Shown in pieces: positions 25,414-35,112 of a stretch of DNA of 64,000 nt. Every line of letters begins with the position of its first letter. Position 1 is the first letter of the stretch. Source of the DNA: UBA7957 sp965222695 (GTDB taxonomy: Bacteria > Pseudomonadota > Gammaproteobacteria > Granulosicoccales > Granulosicoccaceae); assembly GCA_965222695.1 (NCBI GenBank), contig OZ244967.1:1302001-1366000 (forward strand). The letters are read 5' to 3'. The position numbers and the translations under genes are program-made. The notes beneath the pieces were generated by a model. That model saw only the letters and a program-made list of their open reading frames with translations, did not search any database and was not told where the DNA came from.

Positions 25414-26774
25414 ATGCGATTCTCCACGGACGAAAGGGATTTACGGTACCGTTCGATGATTGAGTCCCGATGGATATGCCGGCCTTGTCTGACCATATGT
25501 CTGCCTGCTGACCAGACATCACTGACCAGACGGTCGTCTCCGGCGAAAATATAGGCGTCCAGGACTTCATCTCCGGTTTTACCGAATAAGGTGAGGGCTT
25601 GCTTGTCCAGGGCCAGAAGATCGGCGCAATGACCGGTTTGAATCGCTCCGGCATTGCGGCCTGCGGCCTGCGCCGAGCCCTGTGTGATGGCTTCAAAGAT
25701 ATAGCGTCCGGTGGATGCCTGCTCGCTTGCCAATACGGTTCTCTGTTGGTCGCGAAGACGCTGGCTGTACTCCAGGCTGCGCAATTCTTCCGTTAAGGAG
25801 ATTCTCACATTGGAATCGCTGCCCACGCCGATTCGTCCCCCTTGTGCAAGAAACAGAGTTGCATTAAAAATGCCATCACCCAGATTGGCCTCGGTAATCG
25901 GGCAGACGCCCGCCACTGCTCCCGATTGCGCCAAGGCTCGCGTCTCCTCTTCCAGCATGTGAGTGGCATGAATCAGTGTCCACTTGTGATTGACCGGGTA
26001 GTGATCGAGTAGCCATTCCACCGGCCTTTGTCCCAAGGCTGTCTTAACTTCGACCACCTCGTCGAGCTGTTCAGCGATATGCAGATGTATGGGTAAGCCG
26101 GATGCAATAGTGACGATAAAACTCAATCCTTCCGGGCTGACCGCCCGCAAAGAATGGGCTGCCGCACCCAGGCATGCGTCCCCGGATAATCCGAGCAGGG
26201 AGGGTTTGCATTTTTCCATTAAACGCTGGAATTGTTTTTCTGTATTTCGGAAACGAAGCTGGGTGGACTCCAGCGCCTGTTTTTGACATCCGGCGTATTG
26301 ATAATACACCGGCAGGAGCGTCAGACCGATCCCGGTTTCACGGGCGGCCGCCAGTATCCTGTGGCTCAATTCCGCGGGATTATCGTAGGCTTTACCATCG
26401 GCTTGATGATGTACATAGTGAAATTCACAAACCGATGCATAACCTGCCTCCAGCATCTCCATCTGCACCAGGGCGGTTATAGCTTCAATATCGTCCGGCG
26501 AGAGAACCTGTAAAAAGCGATACATTTGGCTGCGCCAGGTCCAGAAGCTGTCCGTACTGTGGGAACTACGCCGTTCCGTCAATCCCGCAAACGCGCGTTG
26601 AAAAGCATGGCTATGCAGATTTGCGGGAGCAGGCAACAGTATGCCGGTTCTGTATCCGTCCGGTTCGCAATCCGCTTCGACAGCGCTAAGATTCCCGCGA
26701 TCATCTATACAGATACGAACATTTGACTGCCAGCCCTCGGGCGTCAATGCGATTTCGGACCACAAGATCTGCAT
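25410..26774 (-). CDS. hutF: Formimidoylglutamate deiminase
   Basis: The 454-residue amidohydrolase-superfamily enzyme converts N-formimino-L-glutamate to N-formyl-L-glutamate and ammonia. Metal-binding HxH is in LLPAPANLHSHAFQRAFAGL, with further ligands in LPIHLHIAEQ (His) and GVGSDSNVRIS (Asp); HATHMLEEE and CPITEANLGDGIF are family blocks. With hutG it forms the five-step histidine route used by pseudomonads. It is transcribed away from hutI from a shared control region. Confidence 0.93.
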   Translation of the reverse strand: MQILWSEIALTPEGWQSNVRICIDDRGNLSAVEADCEPDGYRTGILLPAPANLHSHAFQRAFAGLTERRSSHSTDSFWTWRSQMYRFLQVLSPDDIEAITALVQMEMLEAGYASVCEFHYVHHQADGKAYDNPAELSHRILAAARETGIGLTLLPVYYQYAGCQKQALESTQLRFRNTEKQFQRLMEKCKPSLLGLSGDACLGAAAHSLRAVSPEGLSFIVTIASGLPIHLHIAEQLDEVVEVKTALGQRPVEWLLDHYPVNHKWTLIHATHMLEEETRALAQSGAVAGVCPITEANLGDGIFNATLFLAQGGRIGVGSDSNVRISLTEELRSLEYSQRLRDQQRTVLASEQASTGRYIFEAITQGSAQAAGRNAGAIQTGHCADLLALDKQALTLFGKTGDEVLDAYIFAGDDRLVSDVWSAGRHMVRQGRHIHRDSIIERYRKSLSSVENRI

Positions 26775-26787
26775 ATTCTTTCCACGG

Positions 26788-26815
26788 TTGACAAGTTAAT
26801 ATGTATAGTCATAAT
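26788..26815 (+). promoter_or_regulatory. hutI promoter with possible HutC operator
   Basis: TTGACA (26788-26793) and CATAAT (26810-26815) are separated by 16 bp. Between them TGTATAGTCA (26802-26811) resembles the HutC half-palindrome core TGTATATACA with two changes. The position in the 76-bp hutF/hutI divergent spacer suits repression of both operons. Confidence 0.5.
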
Positions 26816-26850
26816 AACCATAAACGCGATTTAATCAAGATGATTCCATC

Positions 26851-28056
26851 ATGCAGCCACTGCTCCTGCGCAACGCCACCATCGCAAGCTTATTGTCGAA
26901 CACCCGGCCCTATGGGCTGATCGAGGATGCCGCCGTGGCGATGGACGGCGGTCTTATCAGCTGGGTCGGGCAGACCAAGGATATTCCTAAAGCCTGTAAG
27001 GACTGGCCGGAGTTGGATCTGCAAAAACGCCTTGTTACACCGGCTCTGATCGATTGCCATACCCATGTCGTCTATGGCGGAAACCGGGCGCGCGAATTTG
27101 AAATGCGGTTATTGGGTAAATCTTACGCGGAAATTGCCCGGGCCGGAGGAGGAATAGCGGCGACGGTGGAAGCTACCCGCTCGATGTCGCCCGAGGATCT
27201 GCTCAATGAGTCGCTTAAACGCGTCGACAGGATGATCGCCGAAGGGGTATCGCTTTTGGAGATAAAGTCCGGCTACGGACTGGACAGAGATACCGAACTC
27301 ACTATGCTCCGGGTGGCGAGGCGGATCGGTGAGCTGCGCGCCATACGGATCCGCACCAGTTTTCTGGGCGCTCATACTGTACCTGCCGAATACCGTGATC
27401 ATGCCGACGACTATATCGATCAAGTCTGTCTGCCCGCTCTGGACGCGGCTCATCAGGAGGGCCTGGTCGACGCGGTCGACGGTTTTTGTGAATCCATTGC
27501 ATTTTCCGCGGAGCAAATCGAGCGAGTGTTCCGGCATGCCAGGCAAATTGATTTGCCGGTAAAGCTGCATACGGAGCAATTATCCCTGCAACAGGGAGCG
27601 AGTCTTGCCGCGCGATTTTCCGCCCTGTCCGCCGATCATCTTGAGTACCTGGATGAGCCGGGCGTGGCCGCCATGGCCAAAGCGGGAACCGTTGCGGTAC
27701 TGTTGCCGGGTGCGTTTTACCATTTGCGCGAACAGCAACTCCCCCCGGTGCACTTGCTGAGAAAGTATCATGTACCCATGGCTGTGGCCACCGACTGTAA
27801 TCCAGGCTCGTCCCCCCTGACGTCAATTCAAACCGCGATGAATATGGCCTGTATTCTTTTTGGTTTAAGCCCGGAAGAATCTCTCAGGGCAACGACCCGG
27901 CATGCGGCCAGAGCGCTCGGCGTCCGTGATTGCGGTTTGATAAAAAGCGGTATGAGAGCCGATATCGCGGTGTGGGACCTTGAGCATCCCGCGGAGCTTT
28001 CGTACGCAATCGGCTTTAACCCCCTGGTAAAGCGATATTTCGGAGGCTTGCAATGA
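26851..28056 (+). CDS. hutI: Imidazolonepropionase
   Basis: The 401-residue amidohydrolase catalyses the third step of histidine degradation: imidazolonepropionate to formiminoglutamate. The metal motif ALIDCHTHVVYGGNRAREFE, LEIKSGYGLDRDTELTMLRV, KLHTEQLSLQQGA and VAVATDCNPGSSPLTS with the catalytic Asp are all present. It starts the hutI-hutH-hutG-hutU operon; its stop codon overlaps the hutH start by four bases. Confidence 0.95.
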   Translation: MQPLLLRNATIASLLSNTRPYGLIEDAAVAMDGGLISWVGQTKDIPKACKDWPELDLQKRLVTPALIDCHTHVVYGGNRAREFEMRLLGKSYAEIARAGGGIAATVEATRSMSPEDLLNESLKRVDRMIAEGVSLLEIKSGYGLDRDTELTMLRVARRIGELRAIRIRTSFLGAHTVPAEYRDHADDYIDQVCLPALDAAHQEGLVDAVDGFCESIAFSAEQIERVFRHARQIDLPVKLHTEQLSLQQGASLAARFSALSADHLEYLDEPGVAAMAKAGTVAVLLPGAFYHLREQQLPPVHLLRKYHVPMAVATDCNPGSSPLTSIQTAMNMACILFGLSPEESLRATTRHAARALGVRDCGLIKSGMRADIAVWDLEHPAELSYAIGFNPLVKRYFGGLQ

Positions 28057-29600
28057 AAGGGCAGGTGCTTAGGCCCGGCAGTGTAGAGCTGACGCAACTG
28101 GAAACGCTTTATCGCAACCCCGAAGCGGTTCGGCTCGATCGCTCGGTAAAACCGGCCATAGATGCGGCCGCCCGGCAAGTCGCGCTGGCGGCGGAAGGCG
28201 AGGAGGCGGTCTACGGAATCAATACCGGCTTCGGCAAACTGGCAAAGGTCAAAATCGACGCTGCGGATACGGAACGCTTGCAACGCCGGCTGGTTTTATC
28301 GCATTGCTGCGGCGTTGGCGAAAACAGCGCGCCCGCGATTACGCGATTGATGATGATCCTGAAGCTGCTTTCCCTGGGCAGAGGCGTATCCGGGGTGCGG
28401 TGGACGCTGATATTACAACTGGAAGCCATGATCGAACATCAGATCATTCCCAGGGTTCCCGCACAGGGTTCGGTCGGTGCCAGTGGAGATCTGGCGCCTC
28501 TTGCGCATATGGCGGCGGTATTGATCGGCGAGGGACAGGCCTATTACCAGGGCCAGATCATACCCGCGGGAGAGGCGCTCGCCGCCGCAGGTATAAAACC
28601 GCTGAAACTCGCCGCCAAGGAAGGTCTGGCCCTGATAAACGGCACGCAGTTTTCCACCGCACTGGCGCTGGCCGGTTTGTTCGATGCTTGGCGTAATGCG
28701 CAGACAGCGATCGTCAGCAGCGCTTTGTCGACCGATGCGATCATGGGGTCTACCGCACCTTTGCGGCCGGAAGTCCATGCGTTGCGCGGGCATAAGGGAC
28801 AAATCGAGGTGGCCGCCGCGATGCGGCAATTGCTGGAAGGTTCGCAGATTCGGCAAAGTCACCGTGAAGGCGATAGCCGCGTGCAGGATCCTTATTGCAT
28901 CCGCTGTCAGCCTCAGGTCAGTGGCGCCTGCATGGATTTGCTCAGGCAATCGGCCGATAGCCTGGTTGTGGAGGCTAATGCGGCAACCGACAATCCTTTG
29001 GTTTTTGTCGACAGCGGTAGAATTGTTTCCGGCGGAAACTTCCATGCCGAACCCGTCGCTTTCGCTGCCGATCAGATGGCAATAGCGATCGCTGAAATCG
29101 GTTCCATCGCCCAGAGAAGAGTCGCTTTAATGGTCGATCCGGAATTGTCTTTCGACCTGCCCGCGTTTTTATCCCCCAATCCGGGTCTCAATTCCGGTTT
29201 TATGGTGGCCGAAGTTACCACGGCCGCTCTAATGAGCGAAAACAAGCACCTGGCATCGCCTTGCTCGGTCGACTCCACACCGACCAGTGCCAATCAGGAA
29301 GACCATGTCTCCATGGCTGCCCATGGTGCGCGCCGTCTGCTCAGGATGAATGAAAACCTGTCCAATATTCTGGCGGTCGAACTTTTATGTGCCATACAGG
29401 GCATTGAATTTCGTGCGCCTTTAATCACCAGTCCCGTATTACAAGGGGTAATCCGCGTTGTTCGTGAGCGCATCCCCAGGCTTGAGCACGACCGTTTCCT
29501 TGCGCCTGATCTTGCCGAAGCCTGTGATCTGATCAGGGAAGGAATCGTGGCCGATTTCATTGATCAACCGGTTAAAATCTCCACGCAGGAAAGATCATGA
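28053..29600 (+). CDS. hutH: Histidine ammonia-lyase
   Basis: The 515-residue enzyme deaminates histidine to urocanate. The MIO cofactor forms from Ala-Ser-Gly in GSVGASGDLAPLAHMAAVLI. YGINTGFGKLAKVKI, LINGTQFSTALAL, QDPYCIRCQPQVSGA and NPLVF with NFHAEPVAFAADQMA are family landmarks. Both ends overlap the neighbours by four bases, so translation is coupled along the operon. Confidence 0.96.
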   Translation: MKGQVLRPGSVELTQLETLYRNPEAVRLDRSVKPAIDAAARQVALAAEGEEAVYGINTGFGKLAKVKIDAADTERLQRRLVLSHCCGVGENSAPAITRLMMILKLLSLGRGVSGVRWTLILQLEAMIEHQIIPRVPAQGSVGASGDLAPLAHMAAVLIGEGQAYYQGQIIPAGEALAAAGIKPLKLAAKEGLALINGTQFSTALALAGLFDAWRNAQTAIVSSALSTDAIMGSTAPLRPEVHALRGHKGQIEVAAAMRQLLEGSQIRQSHREGDSRVQDPYCIRCQPQVSGACMDLLRQSADSLVVEANAATDNPLVFVDSGRIVSGGNFHAEPVAFAADQMAIAIAEIGSIAQRRVALMVDPELSFDLPAFLSPNPGLNSGFMVAEVTTAALMSENKHLASPCSVDSTPTSANQEDHVSMAAHGARRLLRMNENLSNILAVELLCAIQGIEFRAPLITSPVLQGVIRVVRERIPRLEHDRFLAPDLAEACDLIREGIVADFIDQPVKISTQERS

Positions 29601-30403
29601 ATCCGGTCGAGGTGATAGAAAACGACGGACCGCTGTTACTGGCGATGCCGCACAGCGGACTCTATGTGACGCCTGATATGGAACAAAAATTAAACGACCG
29701 GGGACGATTGCTGAGTGACACGGATTGGCATATTGATCGTTTGTACGAGGGGTTGATCGACGAAGCGACGATTGTCCGGGCAAATTTCCATCGCTATATG
29801 ATCGATGCGAACAGGGATCCGAGCGGTCAAAGCCTTTACCCGGGTCAGAACACCACCGCGCTTTGCCCCCTGACGGACTTCGAGGGGCAGGCAATTTACC
29901 TCTCTGCACAGGAGCCTGCAGAGGAGGATATCCAATGGCGCCTGGGGCATTTTCATCGTGCTTACCACAAGGCCTTGGAAGATCAACTTCAACGTATCAG
30001 AAATCTGCATGGATATGCTGTTCTTTATGATTGCCACTCCATCCGATCGCGGATTCCCTATTTGTTTGAAGGGCAATTACCCGATTTCAATATAGGCACC
30101 TTCGATGGCAAAAGCTGCGCGGGCCTTATCGAAAACGCGGTTGCCCAGGCCTGTGCTTCGGCAACCGGCTACAGCTCTGTCTTAAACGGGCGCTTTAAGG
30201 GCGGATGGACCACCCGGCATTATGGCAAGCCGCAAACCGGCGTACATGCCTTACAGATGGAACTGGCGCAGCGCACTTATATGCAGGAGCACCACCCCTG
30301 GAACTGGCAACAGGATTCTGCCGAACGCCTGCGCTTCCATTTAAGGCGTATTCTGCAAAAAATCACCGCTCTGGCATCCTCCGGAGCACTACTTGAGGAA
30401 TGA
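29597..30403 (+). CDS. hutG: N-formylglutamate deformylase
   Basis: The 268-residue N-formylglutamate amidohydrolase releases formate and glutamate from the HutF product. LLLAMPHSGLYVTPDMEQKL, DTDWHIDRLYEGL, VRANFHRYMIDANRDPSGQ and YDCHSIRSRIPYLFEGQLPD are characteristic; the His, Asp and Glu residues in these blocks bind metal in the family. It sits between hutH and hutU with four-base overlaps on both sides. Together with hutF it avoids the formamide-producing HutG route. Confidence 0.94.
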   Translation: MNPVEVIENDGPLLLAMPHSGLYVTPDMEQKLNDRGRLLSDTDWHIDRLYEGLIDEATIVRANFHRYMIDANRDPSGQSLYPGQNTTALCPLTDFEGQAIYLSAQEPAEEDIQWRLGHFHRAYHKALEDQLQRIRNLHGYAVLYDCHSIRSRIPYLFEGQLPDFNIGTFDGKSCAGLIENAVAQACASATGYSSVLNGRFKGGWTTRHYGKPQTGVHALQMELAQRTYMQEHHPWNWQQDSAERLRFHLRRILQKITALASSGALLEE

Positions 30404-32079
30404 ATCCGATGAATAACCGCTACGATCCGCGCGATATTTACCCGCCGACAGGCACCGAAATCAGTGCAAAATCCTGGCTGACAGAGGCGCCCTTGCGTAT
30501 GCTGATGAACAATCTGCATCCGGATGTGGCGGAGAATCCGCATGAACTGGTGGTCTATGGCGGCATAGGCCGGGCCGCCCGCAGCTGGCATGACTTCGAT
30601 CTGATCATCGATAATCTGAAGTCCTTGGAATCCGACGAAACCTTACTGATTCAATCCGGCAAACCGGTCGGTGTGTTTAAAACCCACACGGACGCGCCGC
30701 GCGTGCTGATCGCCAATTCCAATCTGGTGCCACACTGGGCAAACTGGGATCACTTTAATGAACTCGACCGTAAAGGCCTGGCCATGTTCGGCCAGATGAC
30801 CGCCGGGTCCTGGGTCTATATCGGCTCGCAGGGCATAGTGCAGGGCACTTATGAAACCTTTGCAGAAGCCGGGAGGCAACACTTTGGCGGCGATCTGAAG
30901 GGCCGCTGGATTTTAACCGCCGGGCTGGGCGGTATGGGCGGGGCGCAACCGCTGGCCGCGGTGATGGCGGGAGCAAGCTGTCTGGCCGTTGAGTGTGATC
31001 CGGAGCGGATCGATTTTCGTCTGCGCACCCAATACCTCGATGAAAAGACCGAAAATCTGGACGACGCTTTGGACTTGATCACTGAATGGACGCGGCAAGG
31101 GCAGGCTAAATCCGTGGGCTTGCGGGCCAATGCGGCGGATATCTACCCTGAACTGGTAAAACGCGGCATCAAACCCGATCTGGTCACGGATCAAACCTCC
31201 GCGCACGATCCGCTGAACGGTTATCTGCCCCAGGGCTGGACGCTGCAGGAATGGAGGTCGAAACGAGAAACGGATCCTAAGTCCGTCATCGCCGCCGCCA
31301 GAACATCGATGAAAATACAGGTTGAGGCCATGGTGGCGTTTTATGAGCAAGGTATACCCACCGTGGATTATGGCAATAACATCCGCCAGGCGGCGAAAGA
31401 GGAAGGGCTGGAAACCGCGTTTTCCTTTCCCGGATTTGTACCTGCCTATATAAGGCCGCTGTTTTGCCGGGGAATCGGCCCGTTCCGCTGGTGCGCGTTG
31501 TCCGGAGATCCGGAGGATATCTACAAGACCGACGCCAAGGTCAAAGAACTGATTCCCGATGATGCGCATTTGCATCAATGGCTGGATATGGCGCGGGAAA
31601 GAATCCGCTTTCAGGGTCTGCCCGCCCGCATCTGTTGGGTCGGACTGGGCCAGAGGCACCGCCTGGGCCTGGCATTTAATGACATGGTCAAAAGCGGTGA
31701 ACTCTCGGCACCGGTAGTCATAGGCCGAGATCATCTCGACTCCGGATCGGTCGCCTCGCCGAACCGGGAAACCGAAGCCATGAAAGACGGAACCGACGCA
31801 GTTTCCGACTGGCCATTACTTAACGCTCTGCTGAATTGCGCTTCCGGTGCGACCTGGGTCTCGATACATCACGGCGGCGGAGTCGGAATGGGATTCTCGC
31901 AACATGCCGGCCTTGTGATCTGCTGTGACGGCAGTGACGCGGCTGCAAAACGAATTGAGCGCGTCCTTTGGAACGACCCCGCCAGCGGCGTCATGCGTCA
32001 CGCGGACGCAGGTTATCAGGAAGCGATCGACTGTGCCAAAGAGCATGGATTGAAGTTGCCGTTTCTTCAGTCGAGCTAG
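30400..32079 (+). CDS. hutU: Urocanate hydratase
   Basis: The 559-residue urocanase converts urocanate to imidazolonepropionate using tightly bound NAD+. SAKSWLTEAPLRMLMNNLHP, LVVYGGIGRAARSWHDFDLI, GRWILTAGLGGMGGAQPLAA (NAD-binding) and GLPARICWVGLGQRHRLGLA with the active-site Cys are present. ATG 30400 overlaps the hutG stop; ATG 30409 has a better-spaced GAGGA and is an alternative start three codons in. The TAG stop lies in a CTAG that borders MITE-like DNA. Confidence 0.96.
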   Translation: MNPMNNRYDPRDIYPPTGTEISAKSWLTEAPLRMLMNNLHPDVAENPHELVVYGGIGRAARSWHDFDLIIDNLKSLESDETLLIQSGKPVGVFKTHTDAPRVLIANSNLVPHWANWDHFNELDRKGLAMFGQMTAGSWVYIGSQGIVQGTYETFAEAGRQHFGGDLKGRWILTAGLGGMGGAQPLAAVMAGASCLAVECDPERIDFRLRTQYLDEKTENLDDALDLITEWTRQGQAKSVGLRANAADIYPELVKRGIKPDLVTDQTSAHDPLNGYLPQGWTLQEWRSKRETDPKSVIAAARTSMKIQVEAMVAFYEQGIPTVDYGNNIRQAAKEEGLETAFSFPGFVPAYIRPLFCRGIGPFRWCALSGDPEDIYKTDAKVKELIPDDAHLHQWLDMARERIRFQGLPARICWVGLGQRHRLGLAFNDMVKSGELSAPVVIGRDHLDSGSVASPNRETEAMKDGTDAVSDWPLLNALLNCASGATWVSIHHGGGVGMGFSQHAGLVICCDGSDAAAKRIERVLWNDPASGVMRHADAGYQEAIDCAKEHGLKLPFLQSS

Positions 32080-32291
32080 TAGTCCGTCCATGCGAAATGG
32101 CGGATAAAGATGGCTGAAGCGGGCACCGTCTCTGTTAGGCGTGTGTTTCCAGAAGACGCCGTAAATCCGTCCATGGAGGCTTGGAGCCGCCATCCCTGGC
32201 ACCTACACGTCTTCCAACACACGCCTAACAGAGACTCGGAGGTGGCCGCATGTGTTCTTACTTATCCGACAGTTTAATCTGGACGGAGTAC
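32080..32291. mobile_element. MITE-like element A after hutU
   Basis: The left end TAGTCCGTCCATGCG and the right end ...CTGGACGGAGTA are imperfect inverted repeats, extending inward to GCGGATAA / TTATCCG. An internal hairpin is formed by GTCTCTGTTAGGCGTGTGTT (about 32129) against AACACACGCCTAACAGAGAC (about 32217). It has no coding capacity. It is joined head to tail to element B, and the pair is flanked by CTAG at 32076-32079 and 32556-32559. Confidence 0.7.
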
Positions 32292-32557
32292 AGTAGTCCG
32301 TCCACTTGGTAAGTACGGGTTCAGAGCCGCAGAGCCGTTTCACAGCAAGGCGCTGCTCGCAGACAATGGTTGTTCCATTATCAAGAGCAGCAACGCCGCT
32401 GTGGGACGGCTCTGCAGCTCCCTTCGGGCGGGCCTGACTGCGCCCGCAGACTGCGTTGCTATTGCTCGACGTAGCCCAACTATGTCTTCGCAACAGCGCC
32501 TTGCTGCGAACGCAGTCAGGCCCGCTGAACCCGAACTTATCAAGTGGACGGACTACT
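32292..32557. mobile_element. MITE-like element B with 33-bp inverted ends
   Basis: The first 33 bases (AGTAGTCCGTCCACTTGGTA...) are inverted at 32525-32557 with two mismatches. An inner inverted pair CAGCAAGGCGCTG / CAGCGCCTTGCTG strengthens a long hairpin. It is non-coding. The shared AGTAGTCCGTCC end links it to element A. The outer CTAG duplication suggests mobilisation by a CTAG-targeting transposase such as some IS5-type enzymes; this is inference. Confidence 0.8.
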
Positions 32558-32685
32558 AGCTTGTGTCGAGGGGCCGGTAAACCCGCTTGCGTCGGATTAT
32601 GGTCAATATCACTTGATTCACGGTCACCAAATCGATTAGCGTAGACACGCTCGTGGCACGTATTCAATTCAGCTGAGGGTAGCCT

Positions 32686-33642
32686 ATGAAAATCGGTTTT
32701 ATCGGCCTCGGAAACGTCGGATCAAAACTGGCGGGAAGCCTGCAGAGAAACGGCTTCGATTTAACCGTCCGCGATTTGGATCGCGCGCTGGCGCAAAAGT
32801 TTATCGATAAGGGAGCAGGCTGGGTCGAGTCTCCAAAAGCCTTGGCTGAAAAAGCGGATCTGGTGATCACCTGTCTGCCCAGCCCTGCCGCCTGCAGCGC
32901 TGTACTGGAAGCTGAAGACGGGGTCATTGCAGGATTATCGGAAGGAAAAATCTGGGCCGAAATGAGCACCACCGATGAAGCGGAAGTCCGACGCCTGGGA
33001 AAAAAAGTGCTCAACACCGGCGCACGCGCGATCGAATGCCCGGTTTCCGGAGGATGTCACCGCGCCGCCACCGGCAATATCTCTATCTTCGCCGGTTGTG
33101 ACAGGGAAACTTTTGACCTGATGCTGCCCGTACTCACCGCCATGGGACGACGAATACTACACACCGGCGAACTCGGATCCGCCTCTACGCTGAAAGTGCT
33201 GACCAACTATCTGGCCACTGCCAACCTGGTATCCCTCTGCGAGGCACTGACCACAGCCAAAGCTGCCGGTATGGATTTAAACACCACCTACGAAGCCATT
33301 CGAATTTCCTCCGGAAACTCTTTTGTCCACGAGACCGAAAGCCAGGTCATACTCAACGGCAGCCGCGACATCAATTTCACCATGGACCTGGTTTCAAAAG
33401 ATATAGGCCTGTTCAATCAAATCGCCCAGCGCAACGGCCTCAAACTGGAACTCGCGCCCTTATTGATCGATATCTTTAAAGACGGCGAAAACCGCTACGG
33501 ATCACGCGAACTGTCACCCAACATTATCCGCCGCCTGGAAGACGCCAGCGGACTTGAAATCAAGGCACAGGGATTTCCGGCGGAAATCGTTGATGACGAA
33601 CCCGAAGAGCCGGGTTATGAGGTTAATGCAGGAAAAGGGTGA
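32686..33642 (+). CDS. 3-hydroxyisobutyrate dehydrogenase-family NAD(P)-dependent oxidoreductase
   Basis: The 318-residue beta-hydroxyacid dehydrogenase has Rossmann motif MKIGFIGLGNVGSKLAGSLQ, substrate-binding IECPVSGGCHRAATGNISIF and the catalytic Lys segment STLKVLTNYLATANLVSLCE. FTMDLVSKDIGLFNQIA is the usual cofactor-domain closing block. The exact hydroxyacid is unknown. A C-terminal acidic extension (DDEPEEPGYE) goes beyond most family members. It stands alone, following the hut-associated MITE pair. Confidence 0.85.
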   Translation: MKIGFIGLGNVGSKLAGSLQRNGFDLTVRDLDRALAQKFIDKGAGWVESPKALAEKADLVITCLPSPAACSAVLEAEDGVIAGLSEGKIWAEMSTTDEAEVRRLGKKVLNTGARAIECPVSGGCHRAATGNISIFAGCDRETFDLMLPVLTAMGRRILHTGELGSASTLKVLTNYLATANLVSLCEALTTAKAAGMDLNTTYEAIRISSGNSFVHETESQVILNGSRDINFTMDLVSKDIGLFNQIAQRNGLKLELAPLLIDIFKDGENRYGSRELSPNIIRRLEDASGLEIKAQGFPAEIVDDEPEEPGYEVNAGKG

Positions 33643-33810
33643 GGAAGGATACTTTATATCCCGTCAAAGACTATCCTCGTTTTTCGCCTCCATTGACCAA
33701 TAACCCAATATTTTTTATCGCTTTTAACGCAATGAAGTATTTACTCAGGGTGACATGATTTAGCAGGTCAGTTTGATGTCTAAATATAGTTAGATTTCAG
33801 GAGAATTCGC

Positions 33811-34296
33811 ATGCTGCGCCAAGCATTTGGCTACAAACGTTGGGCTGATGAGCGTACTCTGGCCGCTATAAAGCAAATCGATCAGAAATCGCACCGCGAG
33901 TCATACGCTTTTACGCTACAACAAATCAATCATATCGTGATTGTGGAAGAGCTATTTTCGAGTAGGTTGAGAGGAATGACTGCCCCTCACAAGAGCACAA
34001 ACACTGAAGTGGTGCCAGGAATTGACGAACTGGAGCGCCGTCTCAAAGCGTCTAATGAATGGTATGCGAACTATGTCGCTGACGTCGAGAATCTAGGAAA
34101 TGTTATTTCATTCATTTTCGCTGATGGCAGGCGAGGCGCTATGAATATAGAAGAAATTCTCTTCCACATTGTGAATCACGGCTCTTATCATCGCGGGAAC
34201 ATAGCTCGTACACTGGATTTAGCATCTGTTCCACATCCTATTGACGGTTACGGCATATATATCCATGAAAAAGAGCCCCAACGCAGGGAAACCTAA
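33811..34296 (+). CDS. DinB family protein
   Basis: The 161-residue four-helix DinB/YfiT-like protein begins MLRQAFGYKRWADERTLAAI. Metal-binding histidines of the family are in LQQINHIVIVEELF and ILFHIVNHGSYHRGNIARTL. DinB-like proteins are thiol-dependent S-transferases or metalloproteins, often of unknown substrate. CAGGAGAATTCGC gives a good ribosome site. The base composition is lower in GC than the hut genes, and the next genes (ParDE, NucS-like) are typical accessory cargo. Confidence 0.85.
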   Translation: MLRQAFGYKRWADERTLAAIKQIDQKSHRESYAFTLQQINHIVIVEELFSSRLRGMTAPHKSTNTEVVPGIDELERRLKASNEWYANYVADVENLGNVISFIFADGRRGAMNIEEILFHIVNHGSYHRGNIARTLDLASVPHPIDGYGIYIHEKEPQRRET

Positions 34297-34520
34297 GGAA
34301 TAAGGATAGGTTGTGAGAGGAACGTACCGCAACCTGATCCGGTTGTTGAAACAAGTATGATGTGGACGGGATGGAAGAAGAGTATCGAAAGACATCTGAT
34401 TTTTGTCATAATACCATGATTTATAAAATGTTTTATAGCCCACTCAAAGGTGAATTATTGACGAATAATGCAAATATGGTGTAATAATGAACCATGTTTG
34501 TAGAGAAAGGAAACGCACCT

Positions 34521-34760
34521 ATGTCAAGACAGAGCATTTCTTTTACCCAGCCTAATGATGAATGGCTGGCCGCGCAAGTTGACTCTCGGGAATATTCCAG
34601 CAAAAGTGAAGTGATCAACGATCTGATCCGAAAGGCCCGGGAGATAGAATACATAAGGGCACGTTTGATCAAAGCTGAACTCAACGGATTTTCCAGACTG
34701 ACACCGGAGGAAATCATACAAAAATCAAAGTGTGCCGCTAAAGAGGATGGGGAATTATAA
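34521..34760 (+). CDS. parD: ParD-type antitoxin
   Basis: The 79-residue ribbon-helix-helix antitoxin begins MSRQSISFTQPNDEWLAAQV, followed by SREYSSKSEVINDLIRKARE, the ParD dimerisation and DNA-binding part, and an acidic toxin-binding tail. AAAGGA lies upstream of ATG 34521. It overlaps the toxin frame by 14 bases as is typical. Because the toxin is internally deleted, it may now be an orphan antitoxin. Confidence 0.85.
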   Translation: MSRQSISFTQPNDEWLAAQVDSREYSSKSEVINDLIRKAREIEYIRARLIKAELNGFSRLTPEEIIQKSKCAAKEDGEL

Positions 34761-34929
34761 ACTTTCAATAGAGGCTAAGGCCGATTTAATCCGAATTCAC
34801 CGGCGTGGTATCCGGGAAAACTACCGCCGTAGCGTTTGTGGTGTTGATAGTATCTACTACCGTATAGATGAAAGCGAAGTCGAGATTATGGCGATTATTG
34901 GAAGGCAGGAAACCGAAGAATGGTTGTAA
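34747..34929 (+). pseudogene. parE: ParE toxin with in-frame internal deletion
   Basis: ParE family proteins are about 95-100 residues. Here only 60 codons remain: MGNYKLSIEAKADLIRIHRR and GIRENY (the first helices) run directly into RRSVCGVDSIYYRIDESEVE and IMAIIGRQETEEWL (the last strands). The middle of the fold, about 35-40 residues, is missing without a frameshift. The remaining ends are well conserved, so the deletion looks recent. Loss of toxicity is expected but not proven. Confidence 0.8.
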
Positions 34930-35112
34930 ATATCTTCCCCGGGTTTTGTGTTACCTGCATTGTTTTAATTTCGGATATCTTTTAATCGGTGTTGTTTTTT
35001 TACGCAAGCTGTGTGCATCTGAGCACCCGATTTTCCTTCTTACCTTCCGGTCTATGTATAAATGAACATCCTCTCGATGAATGAATCTGGACTTTGAAAA
35101 AGACATATACCA

